Shown here: one piece after another, positions 42,857 through 55,350 of the stretch
Numbering within the stretch: the stretch's first letter is position 1
Layout of the letters: every line of letters starts with the position of its first letter
Assembly: GCA_030549495.1 (NCBI GenBank)
Contig: JAUIRK010000049.1
Coordinates: 176,001 to 240,000, forward strand
Origin: Nectonema munidae
Taxonomy: Eukaryota; Nematomorpha; Nectonematoida; Nectonematidae
Reading direction: 5' to 3'
DNA: 64,000 nt
Notes under the pieces: generated by a model
Database searches by the model: none
What the model was told of the DNA's origin: nothing
What the model saw: the letters and a program-made list of their open reading frames with translations, nothing else
Translations under genes and position numbers: made by a program

Positions 42857-43549
42857 TCAATCGCTATCGGACTCAGAGAGTCGCAAGTCATCATTTAAAT
42901 CAACCAATGCCTTTTTACTTTGAGAATTTTCTTTATTTAAATAGCTAGAACTTCTTTGTATTAAAGGCGATTGAGCATAATTTTTTTCAATTTGTTTTTC
43001 ATCTTCGGAAGATTCGTCACTTATAATATATTTATCCACGGAGAACTTTTCATCTAAGAGATTAACTTTATTAGGCAAAGACTTTTCTTGATTACTCATA
43101 GTGAAGGCTTTACTTTCATTATCTTTATAGGAATCACCCGTATTATTAAAAATTATGAATTTTTTATCTTCATTTTGTTGTGTAGTGTTGATAGTGCTCG
43201 TTTTTAAAGAATTTGATAAAGGCTGTTTTTCATTACGAGTTTTCTTTAAAATAACACTAGAATTTATTTTTTCTAAAGTTATTTCGCCTGTTTCTTCATC
43301 TATTATTAATACACATTCTTTGTAAATATTTTTTTTAGATCCAGAATAAAGTGTTTGATCTGATCGAAGAGCATTATTGTTTATATGCGGCATTGATACA
43401 CTGACTTTTGAGTCATCTTCAATTGAAACGAAGGCTCTCTTTTTGTCATCAATTGATGCAGGTTTAAAGTCATAACGAAAAGTCATAAATTCATTCTCTG
43501 AGTTTGAGGAAAAAGATTTTCCTAATTTAACTTCTCTGTATCCGTTCAT
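42857..43549 (-). CDS. EAF: ELL-associated factor (EAF family)
   Basis: The single-exon frame of 230 aa encodes a partner of the ELL elongation factors, part of the super and little elongation complexes that raise RNA polymerase II elongation in the nucleus. The N-terminal EAF domain (about 5-105) is clear: REVKLGKSF, then FRYDFKPASID (24-34), VSVSMPHI, LYSGSKKNIYKECVLIIDEE (68-87), TGEITLEKINSSVILKKTR (87-105). The middle (106-210) is low-complexity, rich in Ser, Lys, Asn and Asp, and carries the transactivation function in known homologues. The last 12 residues, NDDLRLSESDSD, match the conserved EAF C-terminus, so the gene is complete at both ends. Human EAF1/2 are about 260 aa. EAF1 and EAF2 are vertebrate duplicates, so no number is assigned. 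Confidence 0.93.
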   Translation of the reverse strand: MNGYREVKLGKSFSSNSENEFMTFRYDFKPASIDDKKRAFVSIEDDSKVSVSMPHINNNALRSDQTLYSGSKKNIYKECVLIIDEETGEITLEKINSSVILKKTRNEKQPLSNSLKTSTINTTQQNEDKKFIIFNNTGDSYKDNESKAFTMSNQEKSLPNKVNLLDEKFSVDKYIISDESSEDEKQIEKNYAQSPLIQRSSSYLNKENSQSKKALVDLNDDLRLSESDSD

Positions 43550-43892
43550 TGTTAGATATTAATTATTTAGTAAAAAAACGCTGAGAAAGAATTCTTTTAC
43601 CATCAAAATAATAAATTTTAATTTTATTGGTACAAAACAAAAGATCCTTTCAGGTTATCATACTTCCATGAATTTTATTGAATAAAATAAAGGCAGACGC
43701 ATAAAAAATAAATTAAAGTTAAATATTAAAAATAATATTTATTTAAAATTCTATTTCTATATAAACTAAATAAACTGTAAAAGTCTAATTTTATCAATTT
43801 ACAGCATTGGGGGATTTCTAACCCATGTGATAAAAACTAAAAATTCAAAATCATCGAAAAATAAAGTCTGCTCTACTCTTCTAAGCATGGTG
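43550..43892. other. Upstream region of Eaf
   Basis: AT-rich, presumably including the Eaf promoter. No motif stands out. Confidence 0.3.
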
Positions 43893-43960
43893 CAGTGGCG
43901 TAGCGAGAAAATATAAGTCAGGGGGCACAACAAGAATGGGGGGGGGGGGGGGAGGGGGCG
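43893..43960. mobile_element. Left end of a CAGTGGCGTAGC-type MITE
   Basis: The sequence starts CAGTGGCGTAGCGAGAAAAT and reaches a run of 15 G at 43,938-43,952. The start and G-run resemble the complete hAT MITE at 9,848. No matching right end is seen. Confidence 0.5.
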
Positions 43961-44439
43961 GAAGCAATTTTATAATTAGAACAGTTAATTTTACTAAAAT
44001 AATAATTAACACTAGAACGATCTTGATTTTTTCAAAAATTTCTCAACTCTTAATTAGGTAATTTAATCTATACAAGCAAATTAGTTTGTTTTGATTTTTA
44101 TTCAAATATATATTTTTATAATTGTTTTTAATTTTTTGAAAATTTCCTTAAAAAGTCACGAAAAAACAAGGAGGCGTTTTTAAGTAAGGGTGAAAACATA
44201 TTTGAAGGTATTTCAAAATTTTATAATATAAATCCTGCTAGGAAACAAAAGTATTTAAAAAATAAGACATTTTCTCCAGCATATGGTGCTAGAGGGGTAT
44301 AAAAAAACGAAACCTACGTAACAAAAAAGATTGGTATACATGATATTATTCAAAAAACAACGCATTTTCCCTTTGTAAAGGGAAATAAGGAAGTATACCA
44401 ATAATTTATTGTTGAATTTTTGTTCAAAAAAGTTGTATC

Positions 44440-45468
44440 TTTTTAGACTTTCTGGAAAAAAGTTTTAAGACATCATTATTATCAATCTTTTGTGTATAAT
44501 CTTTTAGATAAAAAAGAAGCATTAGATTCTTTTTTCTTTCATTCACCATTGAAGATCGTTGACTTCTTAAACTCTTTTCAGACAAGAAAATGATCGTTCA
44601 AATGACGCTATGCTGATTCCGATAGTAATCGCACCTTTGAATGCAAAATAAATCAATATCAAAGTATCAATATTTTAAAGTTTTTCAAATTCTACATACA
44701 TACAGGTTGTATACACTTTTGAACGCATCTTTCAAAGGATTTAAAATACCGAGAATATCCTTACATTTATGGATTGTTGTAGTGAATTCCCTTTTTAAAT
44801 AATTTTTAGCAAGAAGAATTTGGCTTTCAAAATGAGCATCATGTACAATTTTTAGATGCTTAAGAGACATTTCATTTCCTGTACCTCAAAAAATATTCAC
44901 TATTTGGCCATAGATTTTCAATGCCTTTTATCAAGTTGTTCTGCCCTTTTGAAAACCTTCGAAAAATTTAAATATTGAAGTATATGTCCAAAAATTTTAA
45001 AAAATTTAATTGTACCTATTATCAGTGGCGGATCCAGAAATTTTTTATAGGCGGGGCCGAAATCTATTTAATTTTTTTGCAATTTTGCTAAAAGTCTTTA
45101 GAGAATACAACAGCTGTATTATGTCTTTTAGAATTACTAATTATCTAGGTTTTCATACTTTTAATATTATTTTGCCATGAATAAATTGCAAAAATTTATT
45201 TTTTATACATGTAGGGGTATACATTAGTAAGGGTAATTTTCGAAGCCATTTTTCATAGGGGGGAGGGGGCTAGGCCCATGAGCACCCCCCTACCTTGGAT
45301 CCGCCAATGCCTATTATTCATCACAGTTATATCAATGACTTCATTGAATATACTGAGATCACTTGTCTGACCTGTGGAACTCATTATTACACTCTCTTGA
45401 AACTTTTTTTGAGTTTTTTTAACTCGTTTTGATGTTTGTTCTATTAATATATAGCAGGTGAAATACAA
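44440..45468 (-). pseudogene. Unidentified broken frame split by a MITE
   Basis: Two minus-strand frames, 45,468-45,310 (TSKRVKKTQKKFQESVIM, TGQTSDLSIFNEVIDITV) and 44,870-44,685 (MSLKHLKIVHDAHFESQIL, TTTIHKCKDILGILNPLKDA), lie on either side of the hAT MITE at 45,023. They may be parts of one former protein, perhaps a transposase. I do not recognise either. Neither looks intact. Confidence 0.25.
45015..45317. mobile_element. hAT MITE with perfect 8-bp duplication
   Basis: The 287-bp element (45,023-45,309) begins CAGTGGCGGATCCAGAAATT and ends TTGGATCCGCCAATG. CCTATTAT stands on both sides (45,015-45,022 and 45,310-45,317), a perfect 8-bp duplication. Homologous to the copy at 25,296, with an additional ~35 bp near the right end. 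Confidence 0.9.
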
Positions 45469-47152
45469 GATTTGAACAGAGACAGAGAAAACAGAGCAAT
45501 GTTCATATCAAAAGGAAAAAAATAGCTTGTGCTTGATGCTTCAGTATTAACGTTTGTCGATGGCTGGACATTCCAATTTGCTTGGTTTTAACAGAGATCA
45601 ATCACCGTCATCATTGATTTTGAAAAAAGAAAGAGCTCCATTACCGTTACACAAATGCAAAACACTCTAACTTGATTGATTATATTATTGATATGCTTGG
45701 ACAAGTCCATAAGCTCGTATCTTGTATGTTTCATATAATTTTATATCTCTATTCACGTATGTGATGGGCAAGGAAAAATTGACCCAAAAAATTGAAAAAA
45801 ATTGACTTTTACTCAGAGAAAAAATTGACTTTATTGACTTTTTAAAGTTTGATTGAATTGAACAACTATGAACACCTTAGACAAAGTATTGAAAATTATT
45901 TTAAAGAAACCATGACTTTGTAATGCAACAACATATAATTAATAACATTTTCTAATTTAAAATTCGATCATTTTCTACCACTTTTTTCAGTTTAGAAAAA
46001 GATCTTTTTACTTCTAAAGTTAAAACTTGATAATTTTGTAATTTGAGATAAAAAAAAAAGTACAGCCAGAGATTTGAGAGTTTTTTATATTCATGATTTT
46101 ATTGATTTCATTTTATTTGAATCTATTTTCAAGATAACTTTTAGCGCCAAATTCGTCTTAAATGAAATATGAAACAAGTAAAGGTATCTTTGACTCAAAA
46201 AGTCTCTATGTTGACTTTTTCCGACTAAATCAATGAATCGTGAAAATTCTCTAATTATTGTTAGCAAGTTTTGGCACAGATTTTCTTTTTTAACAATTTC
46301 TTGATATTTGGCAATAAAATTCCATCAATTTCATCATTAATTTCTTCACTGTTGGAAGATTTTATGAAAATATTTTGCTGCTTACAACCAATTTTTTAAT
46401 TTTATTACAATTTGAACTGAAGTGTTGCCGATAGGTTTAAAAAGAGAACGTCTTTTTCCATTACTAATTTTGAATGATTTAATGCCGGTAATCTACAATT
46501 TTGCAGGATAACTTAACTTTTAAGGTAAACTTGTTTAAAAGATAAGAAAAACATGCAATGATATAAAAGTTTGGGAATAAAATTCCATAACTTCTGCAGC
46601 GGATATATCGTAAGTAACCCCATTTGTCAAAAAAAAATTTGTCTTACAAAAAAGTTCTTCATGTTTAACCTCAGTCAGGCTAACTTTACATTAAAACCTT
46701 TCATTAGATTGAAAAAAGCCCAACTATTTTGAAAGTGTTGATATAAAGAATAGATCTTGTAATTTTATATTTCGTCTGCCTTTTATAGTTATGTCCTGAT
46801 AGCTATAATATTAATAACTATAATTAATTAATAAATTAATAATTAGAAGAAGAAATTTTTATTATTAGAAAACAAAATATGAAAAACTATTGACAATAAA
46901 AAAAAAAAATCACAACATATGGCCCATCACCACAAGAGAAGAAAAAGGAAGGAAAGGCACTTCATCGTGATTTCAATAACTCATGTGAGATGGACATATC
47001 AATACTGTGAAGAATAAAAAGATACAGACAAATAAAAATAAAAAAAAAATATATGTAAACAATAGTGTATTATATATATATATATTTATTTGTTTATATT
47101 TATTTGAATATAAAACATAAATTTGTGAAATGTGATTGTATTAGGAACACCT

Positions 47153-49995
47153 TCAAGTAAAAAACAAAGCTTGCGAAGAAGTTTTGAATCCTTTACGATT
47201 TTGCAGATCAAGCTTGGGAAGAAAGAAATTCACAAGGAAAAACGTTCTAAGAAATATTGAACGAAAGAGAGATTTTTCACTGACTTCAGGAATATGGAAG
47301 AGAAGGTTGGAGCGAGTGAAGTAGCCATGTGTGGAATTGTTTTGTATGAACAGAGAATTTAGAAATCCATTTTGGTAACACGATTTATAAAAAAAATTTA
47401 AATGAGATAAAACATTGATATCAAATATACTAATACTGGAAAGATAGTCATTCGTATTATTAGAACTGTTAATAAACTGCAAGAATTTACCTTGGTATAA
47501 ATGTAATTTTCTTAACATCGTTAAACAAGAAGAGCCCCATATAAGATTGCAATACAGGAAGTGTGGATATATGAACGCATAGTAAAGTTACTCCTAAAAT
47601 TGAGATTAAAGTTACTAATAATTTTAAATTAAAGTTACAAACTTAATATATAAAGTTACTCCTAAAAAAGTAAAACAATCTACCCTACTTAATTTAAATC
47701 CTTCGAGTGTTATATTGAAATTTATGTCAAGTGATCTTTTAGAGAAAATCATATAGACACATTTTCTCAAATTGAGGGAAAGCATGTTATGATGACACAA
47801 ATTACAAATTGATTTTAAACAAGAGTTACTAATAATAGAAACTGTTGAAATATCATTAAAATTTAAAGACATGACCGCATCATCAGCATACATAATTAAG
47901 GAAGCGCGATTATCTAGAACAAAGAAGATATCATTAATAAACAGAAGGAAAAGTAAGGGTCCGAGGATTGACCCTTGAGGGACACCTTTTTCCACAAACT
48001 TGACCTCTGATTTTCCATTGAGAGAAACAAAAAACGTTCGTTTATATAAAAAACTATTAAGCCATTTTAAAAGAGGGCCGCGTATACTTAATTTAAACAA
48101 TTTATAGCTGAGCAGTTGATGATTAACGTTATCAAAAGCTTTAGCTAAATCAAGAAATACAATCAAACTAAACTTTTTAGCATAAAAATGACTAGAAATG
48201 GAGCTAAGTAGAGATAAAACAGCATCTTCAGTTGATTTATATTTCTGAAAACCGAATTGATTCGGATTGATAACTCTATGCTTGTCTAAAAAAGATATAA
48301 TTCTACTTAAAATGATTTTCTCGAATATCTTGGAGAAGTTGGACAAAATTGAAATCGGTCGATAACTATCCAATGAATTAGCAGGCTTTCCATTCTTCAA
48401 AACAGGAATAATGCACGCTAATTTAAGATCTTGAGGAAATTCTCCCATTGCAATCGATAAGTTAAATATGTGAGAAAGAGCAAAATGAATACTAGGAAGA
48501 ATATCTATTATATGGCAAATAGTCAACTCATCAACACCACATGATCTTTTATTTGATAAAGAAGCTATTGCAGTCACTATATCGTTATAGTTAATTTCGT
48601 GCAAATATAAAGTAGATGAATTAAGTATGATAGTCTTATCGATGAAGTTATAAGAAGAAGAAGTGTTGATATTAATCTCAGAAGTAATGGCAAAATGATT
48701 AGCAAATTCATCTCTACTGAAAATAGCATTACACGAATTTTTATTATAGGGTTTTAAAATCTTATTTAATGTGTTCCATATAATATTTTTTTACAAGAAG
48801 AAAAATAGTTATAGTAATATGCCGATTTAGCCCTTAAAATTTCAATCTTATACTGCTTCAAAACATTTTTATATTTAGCACAGTTCAAAGGACTAGGATT
48901 GAGAAGCTTTACCCTATAATATTTGACTTTCAATTTCCTAAGAGAATTTAGAAATGGGGAATACCATGGTTTACTGTCATTTTTCACTTTGAACTTTACA
49001 AATGGGAAACTAAGAGTGAATGAATTCTTCAAGAGATCGATGAAAATATTGTATGCATTATTCGGATTTTTAGCTTCAAAAACTGGCTCAAAATTGATTT
49101 GTGCTACACTGGAAATAAAAGATAAGCGCTGTTTAAGGCCAAAACTTTTTTTGAACGAGTAAAAAGACTTAGTTGGATTCTTAAAGAAATCATCAATGAA
49201 AATACAATTGGGGAAATGGTCAGAGATATTACTGATAACATTATAAGAGTAATATGGGAAGTTAAAATTTATAAAAATGTTGTCAATTAATGAACAGAAA
49301 GAGGAGGTAAGACGAGTACATTTAGTTATGGTAGGGAAAAAGCCAAACTGATGAAAAATATTGATAAAATCCAAGTTATCTGAATTTTTATCAAAATCAA
49401 ACAAATTGATGTTGAAATCCACGCAAATAATTGAAAATTTAGAGAAAGAGTGTTTATTAAAAATACTTAATAAATAGTTGTTGAATTAAGAAATATCGGT
49501 GTTAGGAGGTCTGTATACAGACAACAAGTTGAGAAGTTTATCTTCCATTTGAAAACTAAGTAATAAGGAATCAAAAAAATTATTTGAGCAAGACAGGTTT
49601 TTGATGGAGACTAAGTTAAAAGTGGCTAAGAAAAAGACACCTACACCACCTCCACGTTTCTTCCTCTCATGAAAATAAAATTTATAACCAGGAAGTTCAA
49701 AAGATTGAGAGCCCAATTGCCATATTTCACTTAGAACAATAAAGTGAAATTTAAACTCGGAAGAACTAATAAAATTGAAAAAGGAATCAAAGTTGGACTT
49801 TAGACTACGAATATTAAAATGCATCAGTTTCAGGTTTTTAAAGGAGATTTCAAAGTTACAGGAAAGAAAATCTTTTTGATGAATATTTTGTGTGGATGCC
49901 CTAGATTCAGCTTCAAAATTATCAAAAAAGTTTGTATCATGTAAATCAAGAGGCAAAAAGGTTGAATCTTTACTAAGATTCTTCAAATCAATCAT
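47153..49995 (-). pseudogene. LINE ORF2: endonuclease and reverse transcriptase
   Basis: The apurinic-type endonuclease comes first: LMHFNIRSLKSNFDSF, FIVLSEIW, GVGVFFLA, LSVYRPPNT, VDFNINLFD, SLIDNIFINF and NISDHFPNC, so its usual catalytic blocks are visible apart from an N-terminal QNE-like motif. A stop lies at 49,484-49,486 and a frameshift near 48,775. The reverse transcriptase (48,770-47,624) has SYRPISILSNFSKIFEKII, FLDLAKAFDNVNH, KGVPQGSILGPLLFLLFIND and IMYADDAVMS, so the catalytic Asp residues are kept. After a disrupted stretch the C-terminus (47,518-47,153) holds HGYFTRSNLLFHIPE, typical of CR1/L2-group elements. The enzyme nicks DNA and primes cDNA synthesis at the target site. 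Confidence 0.82.
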
Positions 49996-50019
49996 TCATT
50001 ACAGTATAATAATTATTAT

Positions 50020-50815
50020 ACTCTCTATTTTTAATTACATTTACGATGTTAATAAAAGACGGACAATCCAGATTATAAAATTGTTTGGTGCATTTGTCAT
50101 CTTTACACTTGAAACATTTGGTTTGTTTTTCAATATGGCATTTGTCAAAAGTATGTTCACTAGAAAAACAAGTCTGACAGTTGATCGCCTTTTTACATTC
50201 ATGAGTAGAGTGATTATACTGAGTGCAGTTAAGACAATACTTGACTTTGGGGAAGAAAATGGAAACTTCATTGGAAAGAGGGCCAAAAAATATTCTGTTT
50301 TTTAAGCAAAGAGCTTTAAAAAAATTCTTTTCAAAGATATCAATAAATTGAAGGATTTACTAGTTCTTTTAGATTCGAATTTAACAATTTTTTCAAATGC
50401 GTCAATTGGTATATCATTTTTAGAAGATAGGTGTTCTTTTATTTCATCTATATTATTGAAATCAAGAAATTTAGGGATGTTTTTTAGAATTATTCTAGGT
50501 ATACGATTTTTACAAATAAAAACTTGATTTTGTATATTTTGGCATTCAAAACAGATTCGGCCTTTTCAAGTTCAGCTCTATCATGAAAGTCAACAAATAC
50601 CTTATTGTTAGAAATATTAGTTCGCAATATTTTAGATTTCGCAAGATTTTTATGCAAAATAGATACTTTATCAAAGCTTTCATTACCTATTGAATTACCT
50701 AAAGCATCTTTAACATCAATAACCAGAGTATTCCTTGGTACTGAAGCTTTCTTAGAAATAGGATTAAATTTTGAGTTAGATGTCTTATTAAAAACATTTT
50801 CTTGAACGACTTCAG
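50020..50815 (-). pseudogene. LINE ORF1 with CCHC zinc knuckles
   Basis: From 50,815 downward the product reads NYSEVVQENVFNKTSN, then an RRM-like segment (RNTLVIDVKDALGNSIGN, NKVFVDFHDRAELEKAES). A frame change near 50,520 leads into RIILKNIPKFLDFNNIDEIK. Another near 50,300 precedes zinc knuckles CLNCTQYNHSTHEC and CQTCFSSEHTFDKC (both C-x2-C-x4-H-x4-C), then CFKCKDDKCTK. Such proteins bind the LINE RNA as chaperones. The ORF1 end overlaps or abuts the ORF2 start near 49,995. Confidence 0.7.
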
Positions 50816-51104
50816 AATAATTAACTAATATATAATTAATTAATAACCTAATAAATAAATATAATTAACTATATAAGGCAGAAGAAATGGTGATTACTTG
50901 ATGTTTGACCGTCTAAACGAAAAGACCCAAAATTTGAAATTAGTTCAAAATTTTTAGATTAAACAAGTAAAGATCTTCTTCAAAGAGTTTTTGCTAAGCG
51001 GAAATAAAAGTTGACTTTATTGACTTTTACTCGCCCTCGTGATGACTGATGAGTGATGACCCAAATTTCAAACTTACTGAATAAAACATAAGAGTTGTTG
51101 AAAT

Positions 51105-51347
51105 TTAAAATCCTGTCAATGCAATGAAAGGAGTTATTATTTTCATCATTACCAATATTTTCTCAATTGAAAACATATGTGATTGCAAACTAGCAGCATA
51201 CTGACGTTTCTTAGTTGCATTGTAATATCTGTTATTAGGAAATCGTAACTGAGGGAGAATCCTCGAGCGTTTGTTTTTGTTAGCAAAAGTATGAGAGATT
51301 GAAAACAACAAACAGGAGCATGCATATGAAATGTTCCATAAATTCAA
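51105..51347 (-). other. Unidentified 80-codon frame
   Basis: The minus-strand frame includes NKNKRSRILPQLRFPNNRYY. It is not recognised. It lies just outside the hAT right arm and may belong to a transposon. Not called as a gene. Confidence 0.2.
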
Positions 51348-51360
51348 AAAGAATTGAAGG

Positions 51361-51406
51361 AGGATAGGGGGGGGGCAAAAAAGTATTTGGGGGGGGGGGG
51401 GGGGGG
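51361..51406. repeat. G-tract remnant of a hAT MITE
   Basis: Runs of 9 G (51,367-51,375) and 18 G (51,389-51,406) flank GCAAAAAAGTATTTGG, which resembles the internal GCAGAAAAGGTATTTGG of the MITE at 9,848. The ends are not recognisable. Confidence 0.5.
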
Positions 51407-52944
51407 AACATTAATCTTATCATTGTTTGGTTATTAACATGAATTACGAAACTTAATAAAATATTTATACACTAATACTTAAAAATATATAATGAATTTA
51501 GTGACGCTATTTGTTTTTATTCCATACAAGTTATATTCTAATATTCTAAATTGTATGCTTTCACGTATTGAATCATCATCCTTAAACAAAGACTCTGTTT
51601 GAAAAGATTTAGAATTTTAAATTTCTCTCCGTGAGATTTGACCGTCCTTTTTGTTGTTATAAGTTGTAGGCCTCAGCCGTTACCGTATTAATCATCATTA
51701 AAACTCAGAAGAAGAAGTTTATTGAAATTCAAAGGTTCACAAAATATACCATAACACACAAGCACACATAAAGCTAACAAAAGTCACTTTCAGGGTAATT
51801 TTTTAATCAATAAATGCTTAATAAACCAAGGTGCAGAAATGAGACAAATTTTGAAACATAACTTAAGTAAACCTATAAGTAAAATGGCTATTTTTTAAAT
51901 TTCTAGAAAAATAAAAATTTTGTTTGGTTTATTTTGATGGTGTCTTTATAGAATCTTATATCACTGATTTTAACTTTTTAATTTATTTATTTTAGTTTAT
52001 TTATAATCATAGTTTTATTTTAATCTCTATATAAAAATATTTTTTAGAGTTTCACTGTTGTTATAACTCAAGTGTGTATGATGAATCTAAAAAGATTTGT
52101 GTTGGTAAGCCATATAGTATAAGAGAGCGACTCATCATCACTTCATCACAGCATTATGCATAGACACGTTACATCGCACTATATGTGTATCATGTAGATA
52201 ATACTCGTATTATGGAGGCAGGCATAGACTATTTGCTACAATGCACGTATAGTGCGATACTCAAACTATAATCGCATTCCAGAAAAGATTGAAATATGAA
52301 AGCATTATATCATTGAACAACTTCTTTCCAATTAAAATTGCTTTTCATCAATGCACGGATAGTGCAACATTACCAATAACTTTTTAGAAAAATTTAGGAT
52401 TTTTCCTGTATAGTACTTATCTTACAATGTAGGATTATAAAGTGTAATAAAAATTTATGTAAAGTACTTATCTCACAATGATTTGATATCCACTTCTCAT
52501 CAGTCTTATTACAGTTTATTGAACCATTTACTATATACTAGACTTTAAACTGATAATCATTTATAACTTCTTCATTCTATATGTTAGCAAGAATCTCGCC
52601 GTATCAAAATATTCATTGAATAATGATATAAATGTTAAGTTATTACCTTTTTAAAGTTTTTTTTCTCCAAATCAAAATCAATTGTCTTCAAACTAAAATT
52701 TTAATGTGTTCCGCAAACATCATGAGGAATCAAAACACCATCAAGACTTCGGCTCTATGGAGCCATTTTTCTTTCAACGTAATTATAAGCAGACAAAGCT
52801 AGTGTAGAAAACAAACAATTCACGTTATACTTTTTCAAAAATCTTGCATATGATAACAACGTTTTGATGTACTTTGATTTTCATCGCGCCCACCATCTTC
52901 AAAAAATATTCTTATTGGCTTGATGGCATCAGCTATTTTATGGC
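51407..52944. other. AT-rich intergenic DNA
   Basis: No gene. A short inverted pair, ATCGCACTATATGTG near 52,172 and CACGTATAGTGCGAT near 52,244, and a third relative (GCACGGATAGTGCAA near 52,354) suggest a small decayed repeat. Confidence 0.35.
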
Positions 52945-55350
52945 TTGAAGTAATTTGCGGTTTACTTCCAAAAATTGTCTCCAAAGACATTCATTCAAAT
53001 TTTACAATGAAATATATGTTTTTATACCAAATCAACCATGTTGTTTTCATTTCTGAGCTCATTTTTCACATTTAGAGGTTTTAAAATATCTGTCAATGTC
53101 AATCAAATTTGCGGTTTACTTCTAAAAGCTATCTCCAAAAATATTCTCTCAATTTTACATGAAATATATGTTTTTATACCAATTCGACCATGATAATTTT
53201 TATTTCTGAAATCATTTTTTGCATTTATAGGTTTTAAATGTCTGAAAGTCTCAATCAAATGTTCGATTTACGTCTAATGTCTACAGAAATATTTTTGAAA
53301 TTTAAATAAAATATCTGTTTTTATGTCAAATGAAAGATGCTGGTTTCATTTTTGGACTCAGGTTTGGCATTTATGGTTTTAAAATATCTGAAAGCTTCAA
53401 TCAGATTTGTGGTTTACTTCTAGATACTGTTTTCAAAAATATTTTCAAAAAAAATAAAATATCTGTTTTATACCAAATCGACTATGCTTATTTTATTTCT
53501 GTACTGGATTTTGGATAATACGGTTAAAAAAGATCTCGAAGTGGCAATTGAATTAGTAATGTATGCCTGAAAATCAGTTCTGTAAACAATTTTCAAAAAA
53601 TGGCTGCATATTAGATATATAGTAAAAATATACTTTTTTTTTTGTATATTTTGGCTTATAATACTTTCTACAATCATCTTGAGTATCAAATATTTATTAA
53701 AAAAAACAAAACGTATTATAAAATCTTTTGAAAAGAAAACATGTGATCAAAACAAATAATTAAAAAAAATATGTTTTTTGACTAAATGGAAGATCTACCT
53801 GAACTAAGAAGTGTTTTAATTATATAATATTAGATGCTTCAAAGAAGATTTTGACTGAAAAAGAAATTCCTCTTTTACAAATAAAAAATATTTAAATATA
53901 TGGCTTATCATCTAGGATTAGAATAAAAATTTAGCTAAGATGGTAGGAAATCTGAAAATTTAGAATAGGTCAGATTTATCAAAAATTGCAGATGCCAATA
54001 TGTGAGAATTTAGTCACTATCAAGATATTTTTAATTTAAATAGAATTTGTCCATCTTTTTCCCTTTGCGTCAAAGAGATAATCTTTTTGATGAAGAACAT
54101 GGACAACTTTTTGTAATTGAACTATGAACATCACGAATGATTCATCAGAAAAAAACCTTTGAAAGGAGATTGGTTGACAAATATTCAGGCGTGATAATAA
54201 AATACACGATACTGATAAAAAAAAGTCTAAGATCATCAAGAAGATTCTATAATCGGAATGCTTTGACAGAGGAAAAAAGTAATTTTATCATTATAGAAAA
54301 ATTTTCTTACACACATTGAAGAATATAAATTTCTAATGAAAAAAGAGCTACCAAGAAAGGATCATAATGGAAGGAATAGCAAAATTACATACTGTAAATT
54401 ATAATATGACGTAGAGACTAGAAGTCGATAACGAATTTGTAGCCAAAAATGTGGAGATCCTATCGAGTTACATAAGTTACTGTAGAATAAAATATTTTGA
54501 GTGAATTATCGTTTTTTTGACAGGTTTTATTGATTTTATAAAAAATCACATCATTAAATTCTACATATTTGAAATGTATAAAAAACTTTTTATAAGAATA
54601 AAAATTTTAATTTTGACATGGGCTTAAATTATTTTGTCAGATTTGACTAATTTTTTATAAAAAAAAAAGGAATATAACCAGTAAACATAACCTACTTGAA
54701 AATGGGTATATGTGTGTAAAATGCCTATATACACGGTAAACTTCATCATCTCCCTATACTTTCTATTAAACATAATTCTCTAATTCAAAAAACCGTGCCT
54801 GATCCTTTCATTTTGGGATAAATCAATTTTTTGACAGTTTTGTTTGATTTTCATAAAAAAATTAATATCACCACTGAATTACGCATGCTTAAAAATGGGT
54901 ATATATGTGTAAAAACTTTATATTATTACTTAGATAAAAAGTTTCTTTTTAAGATGAGCTGTCATATATAAATCAATGCTTTGATTACTTTAATTGATTT
55001 TTATAAAAAAAAATGAATATCACCGCTGAATTCAACATGCTTGAAAATGGGTGTATATGTGTAAAAAACATTATATAATTAAGATAAAAAGTTTCTTTTT
55101 TGGATGAGCTGTCATATGTAAATCACTTTTTTGACATGTTTGAATGATTTTCATAAAAAATGAATATCACCACTGAATTCAGCATGCTTTAAAATGGGTA
55201 TACATGTGTAAAAAACATTATATAATTATTTAGATAAAAAGTTTCTTTTTGAGATGAGCTGTCACATTTAGATCAATTTTTTGACAGGTTTGATTGATTT
55301 TCATAAAAAGTTAATATCAACACTGAATTCAGCATACTTGAAAATGTGTA
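52945..55350. mobile_element. Large TTAA element, copy C (both ends lost)
   Basis: Same order as copy A at 38,003: array A (about 52,950-53,600), central region (about 53,600-54,500, collinear with 39,040-40,030) and array B (about 54,510-55,350). Array B is well kept here: the anchor TGATTTT(T/C)ATAAAAA recurs at 54,995, 55,145 and 55,295, a period of exactly 150 bp. Neither terminal repeat is present. It lies 850 bp upstream of the TXNDC15-like gene. Confidence 0.75.

Larger units (their letters stand above)
46890..50820 (-). mobile_element. CR1/L2-like LINE, nearly full length
   Basis: The minus-strand element has ORF1 (50,820 to about 49,990), ORF2 (49,995 to about 47,150) and a 3' UTR ending near the A-run at 46,900. 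It is the least damaged retroelement in the window: I count one stop, two or three frameshifts, and a small internal loss with a short duplication near 47,590-47,660. No target duplication is clear because the flanks are simple AT sequence. It probably inserted into an older hAT (45,759-51,045). Confidence 0.75.
45759..51045 (-). mobile_element. hAT element interrupted by a LINE
   Basis: The left arm (45,759 to about 46,885) begins GTGATGGGCAAGGAAAAATT. On its minus strand it encodes a hAT C-terminal motif (LTLEVKRSFSKLKKVVENDR, about 46,045-45,980) and further broken text (VSLTEVKHEELFCKTNFFLT). The right arm (about 50,825-51,045) ends TTGACTTTTACTCGCCCTCGTGATGA, whose reverse roughly mirrors the left end. 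Both arms share the phrase TTGACTTTATTGACTTTT. The LINE at 46,890-50,820 sits between them. The ends are diverged and a target duplication was not found, so the pairing is tentative. Confidence 0.45.

Noticed and set aside
46917-46935. GGCCCATCAC near 46,931 as the right end of the hAT starting at 45,759
   Set aside because: It lies in the LINE 3' UTR and extends only nine bases of complementarity; the right arm near 51,040 fits better.
48923-50305. Plus-strand frames over the LINE
   Set aside because: They are antisense to the endonuclease, reverse transcriptase and zinc-knuckle regions, which carry clear family motifs on the minus strand.
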